10,806 bases of DNA from Bacillota bacterium (lineage in GTDB: Bacteria > Bacillota > Clostridia > Christensenellales > Aristaeellaceae), in the NCBI GenBank assembly GCA_009787135.1, contig WRGP01000195.1, forward strand, positions 1-10,806, given 5' to 3'. The notes beneath the pieces were generated by a model that was given only the letters and a program-made list of their open reading frames with translations, searched no databases and was not told the DNA's origin. Position numbers and translations under genes: made by a program. Of the stretch, positions 1-6,490 are shown piece by piece; position 1 is the first letter of the stretch, and every line of letters begins with the position of its first letter.

Positions 1-1
1 G

Positions 2-427
2 GTTATCTTCGCCGCCGATTCGACCGAGTATCAAATCTTCATGATGTGGACCGATTCCGCGGCGCCCGAGATGCCGTGGGGCCGCATGCGCCAGCTCATG
101 AGTTCCGAGTACGTCGGTGTGGATAACAATCAGGCCGGCAACTGGGGGCACTACAGCAACCCGCGTGCCGATGAGCTGATCAAGCTGATCCCGCTGGAGT
201 CCGACCCGGCGAAGGTGAAGGAATACTACACCGAGGCGGTTGAGATCTATTTGACCGAGGTGCCCTCCTTCTCGCTCATGTACCGTCCCAACCAGTTCCA
301 CGTGGTGAACGAGTCTGTCTGGACCGGCTATACCGAGGCCACGGATGGCCGCAACGTCCCGCCGGGACACTGCACCGACGGCTATGCCATCGCGGATCTC
401 TACAACCTGACGCTCGTCAATCCATAA
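2..427 (+). CDS. ABC transporter family 5 substrate-binding protein, C-terminal part (5' end outside window)
   Basis: This is the last ~141 residues of an extracellular solute-binding protein of family 5 (DppA/OppA type), which captures peptides or oligosaccharides outside the cell and delivers them to the permease pair encoded next. The frame is open from base 2, so the gene starts before the window. The ATG at 41 is internal, not the start. Family-like features are the segment YSNPRADELIKLI, an amphipathic helix with a KEYYTEAVEIY core, the strand SFSLMYRPNQFHVVN, and the final CTDGYAIADLYNLTL, typical of the closing lobe of these proteins. It ends with TAA 77 bases before the permease start and is separated from it by a strong stem-loop. 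The ligand cannot be read from this fragment. It is probably lipid-anchored in a Gram-positive host, but that end is not visible. Confidence 0.88.
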   Translation, partial: VIFAADSTEYQIFMMWTDSAAPEMPWGRMRQLMSSEYVGVDNNQAGNWGHYSNPRADELIKLIPLESDPAKVKEYYTEAVEIYLTEVPSFSLMYRPNQFHVVNESVWTGYTEATDGRNVPPGHCTDGYAIADLYNLTLVNP

Positions 428-443
428 TTTGCAAAAAATAAGG

Positions 444-484
444 GAAGCGGTCATGTTTCAATCCTTTTGAAGCATGACCGCTTC
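444..484 (+). promoter_or_regulatory. long stem-loop between binding-protein gene and permease genes
   Basis: Bases 444-461 pair with 467-484: 18 consecutive pairs, one of them a G-U wobble at 456/472, closing a 5-base loop (tcctt). The outer 12 bp (gaagcggtcatg / catgaccgcttc) are perfect. No T-run follows (tcgcta comes next), so it is not a standard intrinsic terminator. In binding-protein-dependent importer operons, such a hairpin just after the binding-protein gene is known to protect that mRNA from 3' decay or cause partial termination, giving more binding protein than membrane parts. That role here is inference. The structure ends only 8 bases before the ribosome binding site of the permease gene, so it could also affect its translation. 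Confidence 0.75.
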
Positions 485-491
485 TCGCTAT

Positions 492-497
492 GGGAGG
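492..497 (+). promoter_or_regulatory. ribosome binding site that sets the permease start at 505
   Basis: The sequence gggagg lies 7 bases before ATG 505. The earlier in-frame ATG at 490 overlaps this site and has nothing like a ribosome binding site before it, only the stem of the hairpin. I therefore chose 505. Confidence 0.7.
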
Positions 498-504
498 CCT
501 GCCC

Positions 505-1509
505 ATGAAGGGGTATCGCAAATATTTCGCGAAAAAGGCCCTGTGGTTTGTCGTCACCTTTGCGGCGGCGGTGGTGCTTAATTTTCTGCTTCCGCGCCTT
601 ATGCCAAACGACCCGGTCGCCGCCATCACCGCCAAGAGTGCCCGCGGCATTTCCGAGACGTGGGCGATCAGGGCGATGTATGAACGCTACGCGCAGGAGT
701 TTGGTACCGATAAGCCGCTTTTGGAACAATTTTTTCTCTTTGTCAAGAACGCTGTCCGGGGCGATTTCGGCGTCTCTTTCAGCCAGTACCCGCGCACCGT
801 CGCCAACATCGTTTCCAGCGCCGTGCTCTGGACCGTTGGCCTGCAGTTTCCGGCGATCATCGTCGGCTGGCTGCTGGGCAACATCCTGGGCGCGCTGGCA
901 GCCTATATCCGCAAGGGCTTTGACAAGGTCATCATGCCAGCGTCGCTGTTTCTCTCCAGCGTGCCGGCCTTTGGCATCGCGATCACGCTGCTGACGGTCT
1001 TCGCCGTCAATTTGAAAATCGCGCCTATCTCCGGCGGTTATGGATATGATCTGATCCCTCACTTCAGCTGGAAGTTCATCAAGTCGATTATCGACCACTA
1101 CCAATTGCCCTTCTGGTCTATCGTGGTGATGGCCATCGGCGGCCAGGCGATCGGCATGCGCTCCATGTCCATCTATGAGCTCAACGCGGATTACGTCAAA
1201 TACAGCCGCTTTCTGGGCATCAAGGATCGCAAGATCGTGCGCTACGTGTTCCGCAACGCGATGCTGCCTCAGATCACCGGCCTGGCGATGTCCATCGGCA
1301 CGATGGTCAGCGGCGCCCTGGTGGCGGAAATCATATTTGCCTATCCCGGCCTTGGCACCATTCTGATGCGGGGGATTATGCAGGGGGACTATCCGCTCAT
1401 TTCCACCGTGACATTGCTCATCACGGCCATGGTGCTGCTCTCCGTGTTCCTGCTTGATATTGTCTGCGGCCTGATCGACCCGCGCGTCAAAGCCGCTCAA
1501 TACGATTGA
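505..1509 (+). CDS. DppB-like ABC transporter permease
   Basis: This is a 334-residue inner permease of the dipeptide/oligopeptide importer class (BPD_transp_1 fold), one half of the membrane channel. One hydrophobic helix (about residues 10-30) is followed by an extracytoplasmic stretch with the DppB-like segment AVRGDFGVSF. Further membrane segments lie near 103-131, 143-170, 198-217, 255-280 and 298-324. The cytoplasmic EAA loop that docks on the ATPase is at about residues 225-256, containing GIKDRKIVRYVFRNAMLPQ with the conserved Gly and the closing LP. After it comes AEIIFAYPGLG, a strong family marker. Length is normal for DppB. It is followed after 13 bases by the partner permease with its own strong ribosome binding site, so the two are made together. 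Substrate is not determined. Confidence 0.93.
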   Translation: MKGYRKYFAKKALWFVVTFAAAVVLNFLLPRLMPNDPVAAITAKSARGISETWAIRAMYERYAQEFGTDKPLLEQFFLFVKNAVRGDFGVSFSQYPRTVANIVSSAVLWTVGLQFPAIIVGWLLGNILGALAAYIRKGFDKVIMPASLFLSSVPAFGIAITLLTVFAVNLKIAPISGGYGYDLIPHFSWKFIKSIIDHYQLPFWSIVVMAIGGQAIGMRSMSIYELNADYVKYSRFLGIKDRKIVRYVFRNAMLPQITGLAMSIGTMVSGALVAEIIFAYPGLGTILMRGIMQGDYPLISTVTLLITAMVLLSVFLLDIVCGLIDPRVKAAQYD

Positions 1510-1522
1510 AAGGAGGGGAAGT

Positions 1523-2773
1523 ATGAAAAATATATTCAAACAGGCATTTCATTCGCCTAGATTCGTGATTGGGTTCTCGATTTTCGCCTGCATTCTGCTC
1601 ACGATGCTGATCTATCCCCTTCTTATGCCCGGCAATCCGCTGGAGATGATCGGCCTGGGCACCTTTTTCAGGCCCGGTACCTATGTGTCCGTCTATGACG
1701 CCCTGGATGCGGACAGCCGGACGATAAAGCTCTCGGACGCGGACGACAACCGCCTGGCCAAGGCCATGTCCGATGCGGACAGAATTTCGATGATGGAATG
1801 GCTGGCTGTGGCCGGCGTGCCAGCGGAAGATATCGATTTGCGCGACACGCATGGGCTGATCAGCCTGTGGAAAAAATACTATGACCCGTCCGTTAGGCCC
1901 GAAGGCATGACCAAGGCCAAGCGCAACTACTACGAACGCCTCAACAACCGGCTGGTGGCGGTCACCAGAGCGGACACCATCACCATGCTGTCGCCCGACG
2001 CGGAGACCGGCGAAATGGAGGAAAGAGGCAGAGTCGCGAAAACAGACTACGTGAACGTGAGCGACGTCACCAATGTGCGCAGGCTGCCGCTTGGCACCGA
2101 TAACTTTGGCCGCGACATGCTCAAAGAGCTGGTGTCCGCCTGCGGCACGTCGCTCTTCATCGGCCTGGTGGCCGGGGGGATCGCCACCTTTATCGGGCTG
2201 CTGCTCGGGCTCCTGGCAGGCTATATCGGCGGCCTGCTGGATGACTTCATCATGTTTTTCACCAACATCTTTACCGTTATACCTTCGTTCGTGATCCTGA
2301 TTCTGATCAGCTTCAGCATCGACCAAAGCCAGCGCGGGGCGCTCACCACGGCGGTCGTCATCGGCCTGACCTCGTGGGTGTGGACCACGCGCTCGGTGCG
2401 CGCGCAGGTGCTCTCGCTCAGGAACCGCGACCATGTGAACCTGAGCAAGCTTTCAGGGCATAGCCTGTCGCGTATTGTTTTGACCGATATTCTGCCCTAT
2501 ATCGCCTCGTACGTGGTGATGGCCTTCATCCTGCAGATTTCCTCCGGCATTCTGGCCGAGGCGCAGCTGTCGCTTTTAGGGCTGGGCCCTAAGACCACCA
2601 CGACGCCGACGCTCGGCCTGATGATGAACTGGGCAATGCTCTATTCGGCGCACATCAACGGCGCCTGGTGGGCGTATTACCCCGTGATCCTGACCATCGC
2701 GCTGATCACCTTCTCGCTGAACCTGATGAACACCGGCTTGGATCAGGTGTTCAACCCGCAGTTGAGGAGCTGA
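1523..2773 (+). CDS. DppC-like ABC transporter permease with large extracytoplasmic insertion
   Basis: This is a 416-residue permease, the second channel subunit of the importer. It starts at ATG 1523 behind an ideal aaaggagggg site directly after the upstream stop. The first membrane helix is at about residues 13-36. A long, charged, mostly hydrophilic stretch follows (about 37-190) before the family motif GTDNFGRDML at 191-200. Typical DppC proteins are near 300 residues and reach this motif much earlier, so roughly 110 extra residues face outward. The core helices follow from about 205. The EAA-type ATPase-docking loop is near 291-326 (GHSLSRIVLTDILPY), then GILAEAQLSLLGLG. The insertion may help dock the binding protein; I recall insertion-bearing DppC relatives in Clostridia and thermophiles, but its role here is inferred. 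Confidence 0.92.
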   Translation: MKNIFKQAFHSPRFVIGFSIFACILLTMLIYPLLMPGNPLEMIGLGTFFRPGTYVSVYDALDADSRTIKLSDADDNRLAKAMSDADRISMMEWLAVAGVPAEDIDLRDTHGLISLWKKYYDPSVRPEGMTKAKRNYYERLNNRLVAVTRADTITMLSPDAETGEMEERGRVAKTDYVNVSDVTNVRRLPLGTDNFGRDMLKELVSACGTSLFIGLVAGGIATFIGLLLGLLAGYIGGLLDDFIMFFTNIFTVIPSFVILILISFSIDQSQRGALTTAVVIGLTSWVWTTRSVRAQVLSLRNRDHVNLSKLSGHSLSRIVLTDILPYIASYVVMAFILQISSGILAEAQLSLLGLGPKTTTTPTLGLMMNWAMLYSAHINGAWWAYYPVILTIALITFSLNLMNTGLDQVFNPQLRS

Positions 2774-2861
2774 TACCCGAATGAACCGCGGCCCCTTGAT
2801 AATCCCCCGGGTTGGGCACGAGGGGGGCGTCTGATAGTCCAAAAAGAGAGGGGGCTGTAAT
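2774..2861 (+). other. 88-base spacer with G/C runs between permease and ATPase genes
   Basis: No gene is visible here. It contains C-runs (2792-2795 and 2804-2808) and a G-run (2822-2827) that can pair as alternative G/C stems, for example gcccc at 2791-2795 with ggggc near 2824-2828. No T-run follows, so I do not call a terminator. A purine-rich ribosome binding site (gagaggggg, 2846-2854) lies 7 bases before the next ATG. Spacing suggests the ATPase genes stay in the same operon, possibly with some attenuation. Confidence 0.35.
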
Positions 2862-3869
2862 ATGGGGAAGACCCTATTGGAAGTGAAGGGGCTGACGACG
2901 AAGTACATCACGCGCTTTCATGAGAACGTATACGCGGTGGATAACGTCTCCTTTGCCGTGGAGGAAGGGAAATCGCTGGGGATCGCCGGGGAGTCCGGCT
3001 GCGGAAAATCCACGCTCGCGCTCAGCCTGATGGGGTATTATTTTCCGCCGCTGCACTATATGAGCGGAGACATTCTCATTGACGGGCGAAACATATCGGG
3101 CATGGCGCCCGACGACGTGCGCCTTCACATTTTGGGTGCGGAGATCGCCTACATCCCGCAGGCGGCCATGAACGCGCTCAACCCGACGCAGAAGATCATC
3201 CGCTTCATTGAGGATGTTATCCTGGCCCATGATCCGAAGATGGGCAAAAAGGATATTTACGACCTGGCGAGGAAGCGCTTTGAGATCCTGAACCTGCCGG
3301 CGGATGTACTGCAAAAGCACGCGGTGGAGCTATCGGGCGGCATGAAGCAGCGCACGGTCATCGCGATCTCCACCATCCTCTCGCCCAAGGTGTTGATCGC
3401 GGACGAGCCTTCGTCGGCGCTGGATGTGTCCAGCCAGCGGGTCGTCATCAAAATGCTGCGCGATCTGATGGAGATGGGTTACATTAAGTGCATGATCTTC
3501 ATCACGCACGAGCTGCCGCTGCTCTACAACGTGACGGACGATATTGCCGTCATGTACGCGGGCCAGTTTGTTGAAAAGGGAACCGCGAAGGAGATGGTCT
3601 TTGATCCGCTGCATCCCTATTCCAAGGGGCTGATGGAATCGATTATCGTGCCGGAATCCGGCACACGCGACATCAAGCTTTCCGCCATCCCCGGCACGCC
3701 GCCCAACCTCAAAAACCCTCCGTCAGGCTGTCGTTTTGCCGAGCGTTGCCGGTACGTGACACCCATGTGCGCGGCGTCTTCCGTGCGGTTTTTGGACGTC
3801 GCGGGCGAGCGAAACTACCGCTGCATCCTGCCGGAGGAAAAACTAAGGGAGGTGTATGGCCGTGCATGA
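2862..3869 (+). CDS. DppD/OppD-like ABC transporter ATP-binding protein
   Basis: This 335-residue ATPase powers the importer. The motifs are complete: Walker A GESGCGKST (43-51), Q-loop Gln100 (YIPQ), ABC signature LSGGMKQR (157-164), Walker B VLIADEPS (177-184), and the switch His216 in FITHE. The C-terminal oligopeptide/dipeptide transporter domain begins at HPYSKGL (251) and carries four cysteines at 290, 296, 303 and 321 (GCRFAERC, then PMC, then YRC). The spacing matches the cluster that binds [4Fe-4S] in DppD-type ATPases, so a cluster is likely. Length is standard for the family. Its stop overlaps the start of the next ATPase gene, implying translational coupling and an unequal DppD/DppF ATPase pair. 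Confidence 0.94.
   Translation: MGKTLLEVKGLTTKYITRFHENVYAVDNVSFAVEEGKSLGIAGESGCGKSTLALSLMGYYFPPLHYMSGDILIDGRNISGMAPDDVRLHILGAEIAYIPQAAMNALNPTQKIIRFIEDVILAHDPKMGKKDIYDLARKRFEILNLPADVLQKHAVELSGGMKQRTVIAISTILSPKVLIADEPSSALDVSSQRVVIKMLRDLMEMGYIKCMIFITHELPLLYNVTDDIAVMYAGQFVEKGTAKEMVFDPLHPYSKGLMESIIVPESGTRDIKLSAIPGTPPNLKNPPSGCRFAERCRYVTPMCAASSVRFLDVAGERNYRCILPEEKLREVYGRA
3845..3852 (+). promoter_or_regulatory. ribosome binding site with two possible starts for the second ATPase
   Basis: The sequence aagggagg lies only 3 bases before ATG 3856 but 9 bases before the in-frame GTG at 3862. Spacing alone favours GTG 3862, while codon identity favours ATG 3856. Either start lies inside the end of the upstream ATPase gene (14- or 8-base overlap). 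The choice changes the protein by only two residues. Confidence 0.5.
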
Positions 3870-4707
3870 GGGGAGCAACCGCCCTACGGACAACCGTCCC
3901 ACGGAAAATTGTCCCACGGAGAAGCGTGTATGCTTGAGCGGTACGGGCGTGACCAAAGTGTTCGGAGCCGGAAGCCGGAAGACCGTGGCCGTGGATCATG
4001 TCGATTTCTCGTTCAATGAGGGGGAGATGATCTCCATTGTCGGCGAATCCGGCAGCGGGAAAACAACGTTGGTCAAGATGCTCCTGGGTCTTACCTCCGT
4101 GACAGATGGCGACCTCTATTTTATGGGCAAAAAGCGCGATATCCGCACCAGAAGGCGGAAGAAGGCGTATTGGAAGGGCATTCAGGCGATTTTTCAGGAT
4201 CCTTTTTCCGCCTATAACATCTTCAAAAAGATCGACTCCGTGCTGCTGGATTGTGTTCATATGCGCGGCGGCCGCCATCTTCCGCATGAGGAGAAGATCC
4301 GCATGATCTCCGAGGCGTGCGGTTTCGTCAACCTCAAATACGAGGAGTTGACCAACAAGTACCCCTTTGAGCTGTCCGGCGGCCAAATGCAGCGCCTGAT
4401 GATCGCCCGCATCTTTCTGCTCAGGCCCAAGATTCTGCTGGCGGACGAGCCGACCTCTATGATCGACGCCTGTTCGCGCGCCACCATCCTGGATATGCTT
4501 ATGAAGCTGCGCGCGGAAGAAGGCATGACCATCGTGTTTATTACGCACGATCTGGGGCTGGCATATTACGTATCCGATCGGCTGATGATTATGGAGAAGG
4601 GCGTTATCGTGGAGCAGGGCGCTGCCGATGAGGTCATCCTGAACCCGCAGCATCCATACACCAAGCAGTTGCTCTCCGATGTGCCAAAGCTCACGGAACC
4701 TTGGTAA
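3856..4707 (+). CDS. DppF/OppF-like ABC transporter ATP-binding protein, short form
   Basis: This is the second ATPase of the importer, 283 residues. Motifs: Walker A GESGSGKTT (63-71), Q-loop Gln114 (FQDPF), signature LSGGQMQR (173-180), Walker B ILLADEPT (193-200), and switch His231 (FITHD). The D-loop reads MIDA rather than the usual ALDV. The protein ends 14 residues after HPYTK (266-270), so it lacks the C-terminal cysteine domain present in its partner; family members with that domain run to about 320-330 residues. The N-terminal ~25 residues are unusual, with repeated SNRPT/DNRPT/ENCPT units encoded by a triplicated 15-bp repeat before the ABC domain begins near residue 27. No frameshift is evident, and short DppF forms with intact ATPase motifs occur in Bacillota, so I treat it as functional. 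Confidence 0.92.
   Translation: MAVHEGSNRPTDNRPTENCPTEKRVCLSGTGVTKVFGAGSRKTVAVDHVDFSFNEGEMISIVGESGSGKTTLVKMLLGLTSVTDGDLYFMGKKRDIRTRRRKKAYWKGIQAIFQDPFSAYNIFKKIDSVLLDCVHMRGGRHLPHEEKIRMISEACGFVNLKYEELTNKYPFELSGGQMQRLMIARIFLLRPKILLADEPTSMIDACSRATILDMLMKLRAEEGMTIVFITHDLGLAYYVSDRLMIMEKGVIVEQGAADEVILNPQHPYTKQLLSDVPKLTEPW
3876..3920 (+). repeat. three tandem 15-bp repeats inside the ATPase gene
   Basis: Units are caaccgccctacgga (3876-3890), caaccgtcccacgga (3891-3905) and aaattgtcccacgga (3906-3920). They are in frame with the gene and give a Pro-Thr-acidic pentapeptide repeat at the protein's N-terminus. Such units can expand or contract in steps of five residues without breaking the frame. Confidence 0.75.
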
Positions 4708-4742
4708 AAGGAGCAAGCGCTATGCTGGAAACGCCGGGGTAA
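4706..4742 (+). other. ribosome binding site and ATG leading to a six-codon remnant
   Basis: The sequence aaaaggag (4706-4713) directly follows the ATPase stop codon and lies 8 bases before ATG 4722. The frame reads MLETPG and stops at 4740-4742. The signal is as good as those of the transporter genes, so a further operon gene probably once started here and was removed by a rearrangement with its break near 4735-4745. A leader peptide is an alternative, but no regulatory structure is evident downstream. Confidence 0.4.
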
Positions 4743-4761
4743 TAAAGGCTGTATGTAGCGA

Positions 4762-5061
4762 TTATCCGGCTTTGTTATATTGCTTGCTGCCGAGTGGCGG
4801 CATACCATTCGGCTCAAGGAAGTCGTTCCATTTCTGGATCGGGCGCCCATGGTATTTCGCCAGCATGAACGCGTAGATGACATACTTCGGATTGGCTGTG
4901 GCATTCAACGAGTAACCGGCTGATGCCAGCAGCGCCTCAGCCTCCAGCCGATTCAGCCAAAGGCCAGCGCATACGGCCAGGACGGTTTCGATCTCCCACT
5001 GATTTGCAACGCCGCGCTTGATCCTGCTATAATAGTGGCTGTCCAGTTTAGCTCTGAGCAT
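4762..5061 (-). pseudogene. XRE-like helix-turn-helix regulator, 5'-truncated remnant
   Basis: The minus-strand frame gives 99 residues from ATG 5061, or a few more back to an in-frame stop at 5074-5076. The start of the similarity, RAKLDSHYYSRIKRG, resembles the recognition helix region of clostridial XRE-like proteins. It continues with ETVLAVCAGLWLNRLEAEAL and LLASAGYSLN, then a C-terminal part ending near PNGMPPLG, as in that family. The first two helices of the DNA-binding domain, which should precede RAKLD, are missing. No alternative frame supplies them, and no ribosome binding site precedes the ATG. I therefore call it the 3' end of a broken gene rather than an intact small protein. 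It faces the transporter operon and may once have belonged to a neighbouring unit. Family assignment is from motif memory only. Confidence 0.6.
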
Positions 5062-5130
5062 GAAATGAGATTTTCATCTCGTTTTATCTCAGTAGAAAAA
5101 AATAAAAGCCTAATTTTATGCGGATGCGTG

Positions 5131-6429
5131 GTGAAGAGCATAAAGAAGTTTTTTGCGTTGACGATTGCCGTAATTGTGTCGCTTGGCGCGTTTATTTCGA
5201 CCGGCTGCGCGGAAGCGTACCAAACGGAAGCGCGCCAAACAATAAATTGGGCTGACGCCGTCACCGCTTATTACAGCGACGACGCGCCGGAAGCGTACAG
5301 CGGCATGGATATTGATACGGAAATCATGCGCGTCGGCAAAACGGCTGGCGGCGGGGATATGTTCTCGCTTGTATACGTCCCTCTTGGCGTTGATTTTTTC
5401 GCGGATGAAATTGCCGAAGCGAAACTGTTTCTATATGTCGCGGAGGGCGCGCCGCCGAATGAACTGCGCATAGGAACCTTGAGCAAACGCTGGAACGCAA
5501 ACGAATTGACGCGCGCGGAAGCGAAGGCTCTTGTAGACGACAGCGGCTTGATGGTCGCGGCTGTGCGGCCGGAGGACGACGGTTGGGTCAGCGTTTCCGT
5601 AACAGAAATAGTCAAAGCGTGGACGTGGGGGGACGCGCAGAATTTTGGGTTCGCTATGTTTTCTGTTGCGGACGAGGTTGGGGGTGAGGCGCAGGGCGTG
5701 TTCGCCGCGATGTACCACGGCAACGGAAACGCACCGTATATAAAAGTGAGCGGGCGCGTGGGCGTTCGTCCAAGCGGATACGGCAAATTCGGCTTCACCC
5801 GCGTACCAGAAGAAGGCAGACAGTTTGACACAGTCAACGCGAACTGCCTTGCCTACGCGATGAGGGACGTCGTGCCCGTTGGCACGGATGACCTGGGATA
5901 TACTTACGACGAGTTAAACCGTATTTTCTTCGAATCGGGCGAGGACGAGGTCAACGAGTATATCGGCGTGCTGCTTGAAAAATATGTTGAGGAAAACAAA
6001 GCGGGGTTTTGCGTGTCAAGCTTTCGCGGGATAGACGGCTTCGACGCTCCCATAGACCCGGCGAGGGAATACCGCATCGCGCTGCGCGTATGCTGCAACG
6101 CCCACGAAGGTTTCCCGTTGGTTGACGAGGTGAATAATTTCGATTTCCATTTTTGGGCGCAGCTTGATGACGGCAGATGGACGGATAAACTCCCCGTTCT
6201 TTACTCGAAGATCATTCCCGGCACCGCTCCGGGCGTTTCACCGGGGAAATACTATTGGGAAATGGGCAGGGTATATGGTCAGTATTACACAAGCAAGATC
6301 ATCTACTATGCCGTGACGAAAGACGCCGACGAAATGACGGTTCACAGACCCAGCCCGTATGTGGACGTTGCGCTTTACGACTATCTTAACAACGGCGTGG
6401 AATATGAAAGGCGAAATAACCCGTCTTGA
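5131..6429 (+). CDS. secreted or lipid-anchored protein with DNRLRE-like domain and Cys/His peptidase-like domain
   Basis: The frame is open from GTG 5035, but a GTG at 5131 (or 5128) puts a signal sequence (KSIKK, then a hydrophobic helix) at the very start; this gives 432 residues. Export could end at the lipobox-like ISTGC (Cys26) or by signal peptidase I after AEA (27-29). Residues ~45-210 resemble a DNRLRE-type beta-sandwich: KLFLYV, RIGTLSKRWNANELT, GWVSVSVTEIVKAW, NFGFAMF, then APYIKVSGR. Residues ~230-425 carry NANCLAYA (Cys239) and FDFHFWAQLDDGRW (His340). This arrangement recalls NCxAYA...H-W papain/NlpC-like peptidases of Bacillota, so a Cys-His hydrolase is likely but unproven. 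No strong ribosome binding site was seen. Codon use (GCG Ala, ATA Ile) differs from the transporter operon. It is the first gene of the envelope cluster. Confidence 0.7.
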   Translation: MKSIKKFFALTIAVIVSLGAFISTGCAEAYQTEARQTINWADAVTAYYSDDAPEAYSGMDIDTEIMRVGKTAGGGDMFSLVYVPLGVDFFADEIAEAKLFLYVAEGAPPNELRIGTLSKRWNANELTRAEAKALVDDSGLMVAAVRPEDDGWVSVSVTEIVKAWTWGDAQNFGFAMFSVADEVGGEAQGVFAAMYHGNGNAPYIKVSGRVGVRPSGYGKFGFTRVPEEGRQFDTVNANCLAYAMRDVVPVGTDDLGYTYDELNRIFFESGEDEVNEYIGVLLEKYVEENKAGFCVSSFRGIDGFDAPIDPAREYRIALRVCCNAHEGFPLVDEVNNFDFHFWAQLDDGRWTDKLPVLYSKIIPGTAPGVSPGKYYWEMGRVYGQYYTSKIIYYAVTKDADEMTVHRPSPYVDVALYDYLNNGVEYERRNNPS

Positions 6430-6490
6430 ATTCGCGGGCATGTTGTGCGATTATTATAAAGATACAAAACAATAAAAAGGAGCGGGATTT

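Noticed and set aside
451..1539. 362-residue open frame on the minus strand
   Set aside because: It is antisense to the permease gene and to the hairpin. The protein is rich in His, Asp, Arg and Gln with low complexity, typical of a shadow frame opposite a GC-rich membrane protein gene.
1487..2434. 315-residue open frame on the minus strand
   Set aside because: Antisense to the DppC-like gene, with shadow-like composition (His/Asp/Arg/Gln rich), no family motif and no plausible ribosome binding site.
3709..4716. 335-residue open frame on the minus strand
   Set aside because: Antisense to both ATPase genes, whose motifs are complete. It has no recognisable domain.
5035..5130. Upstream GTG start extending the secreted protein by 32 residues
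   Set aside because: It would bury the signal sequence behind a polar stretch, and it overlaps the end of the broken regulator. A GTG at 5131 or 5128 gives a normal signal peptide.
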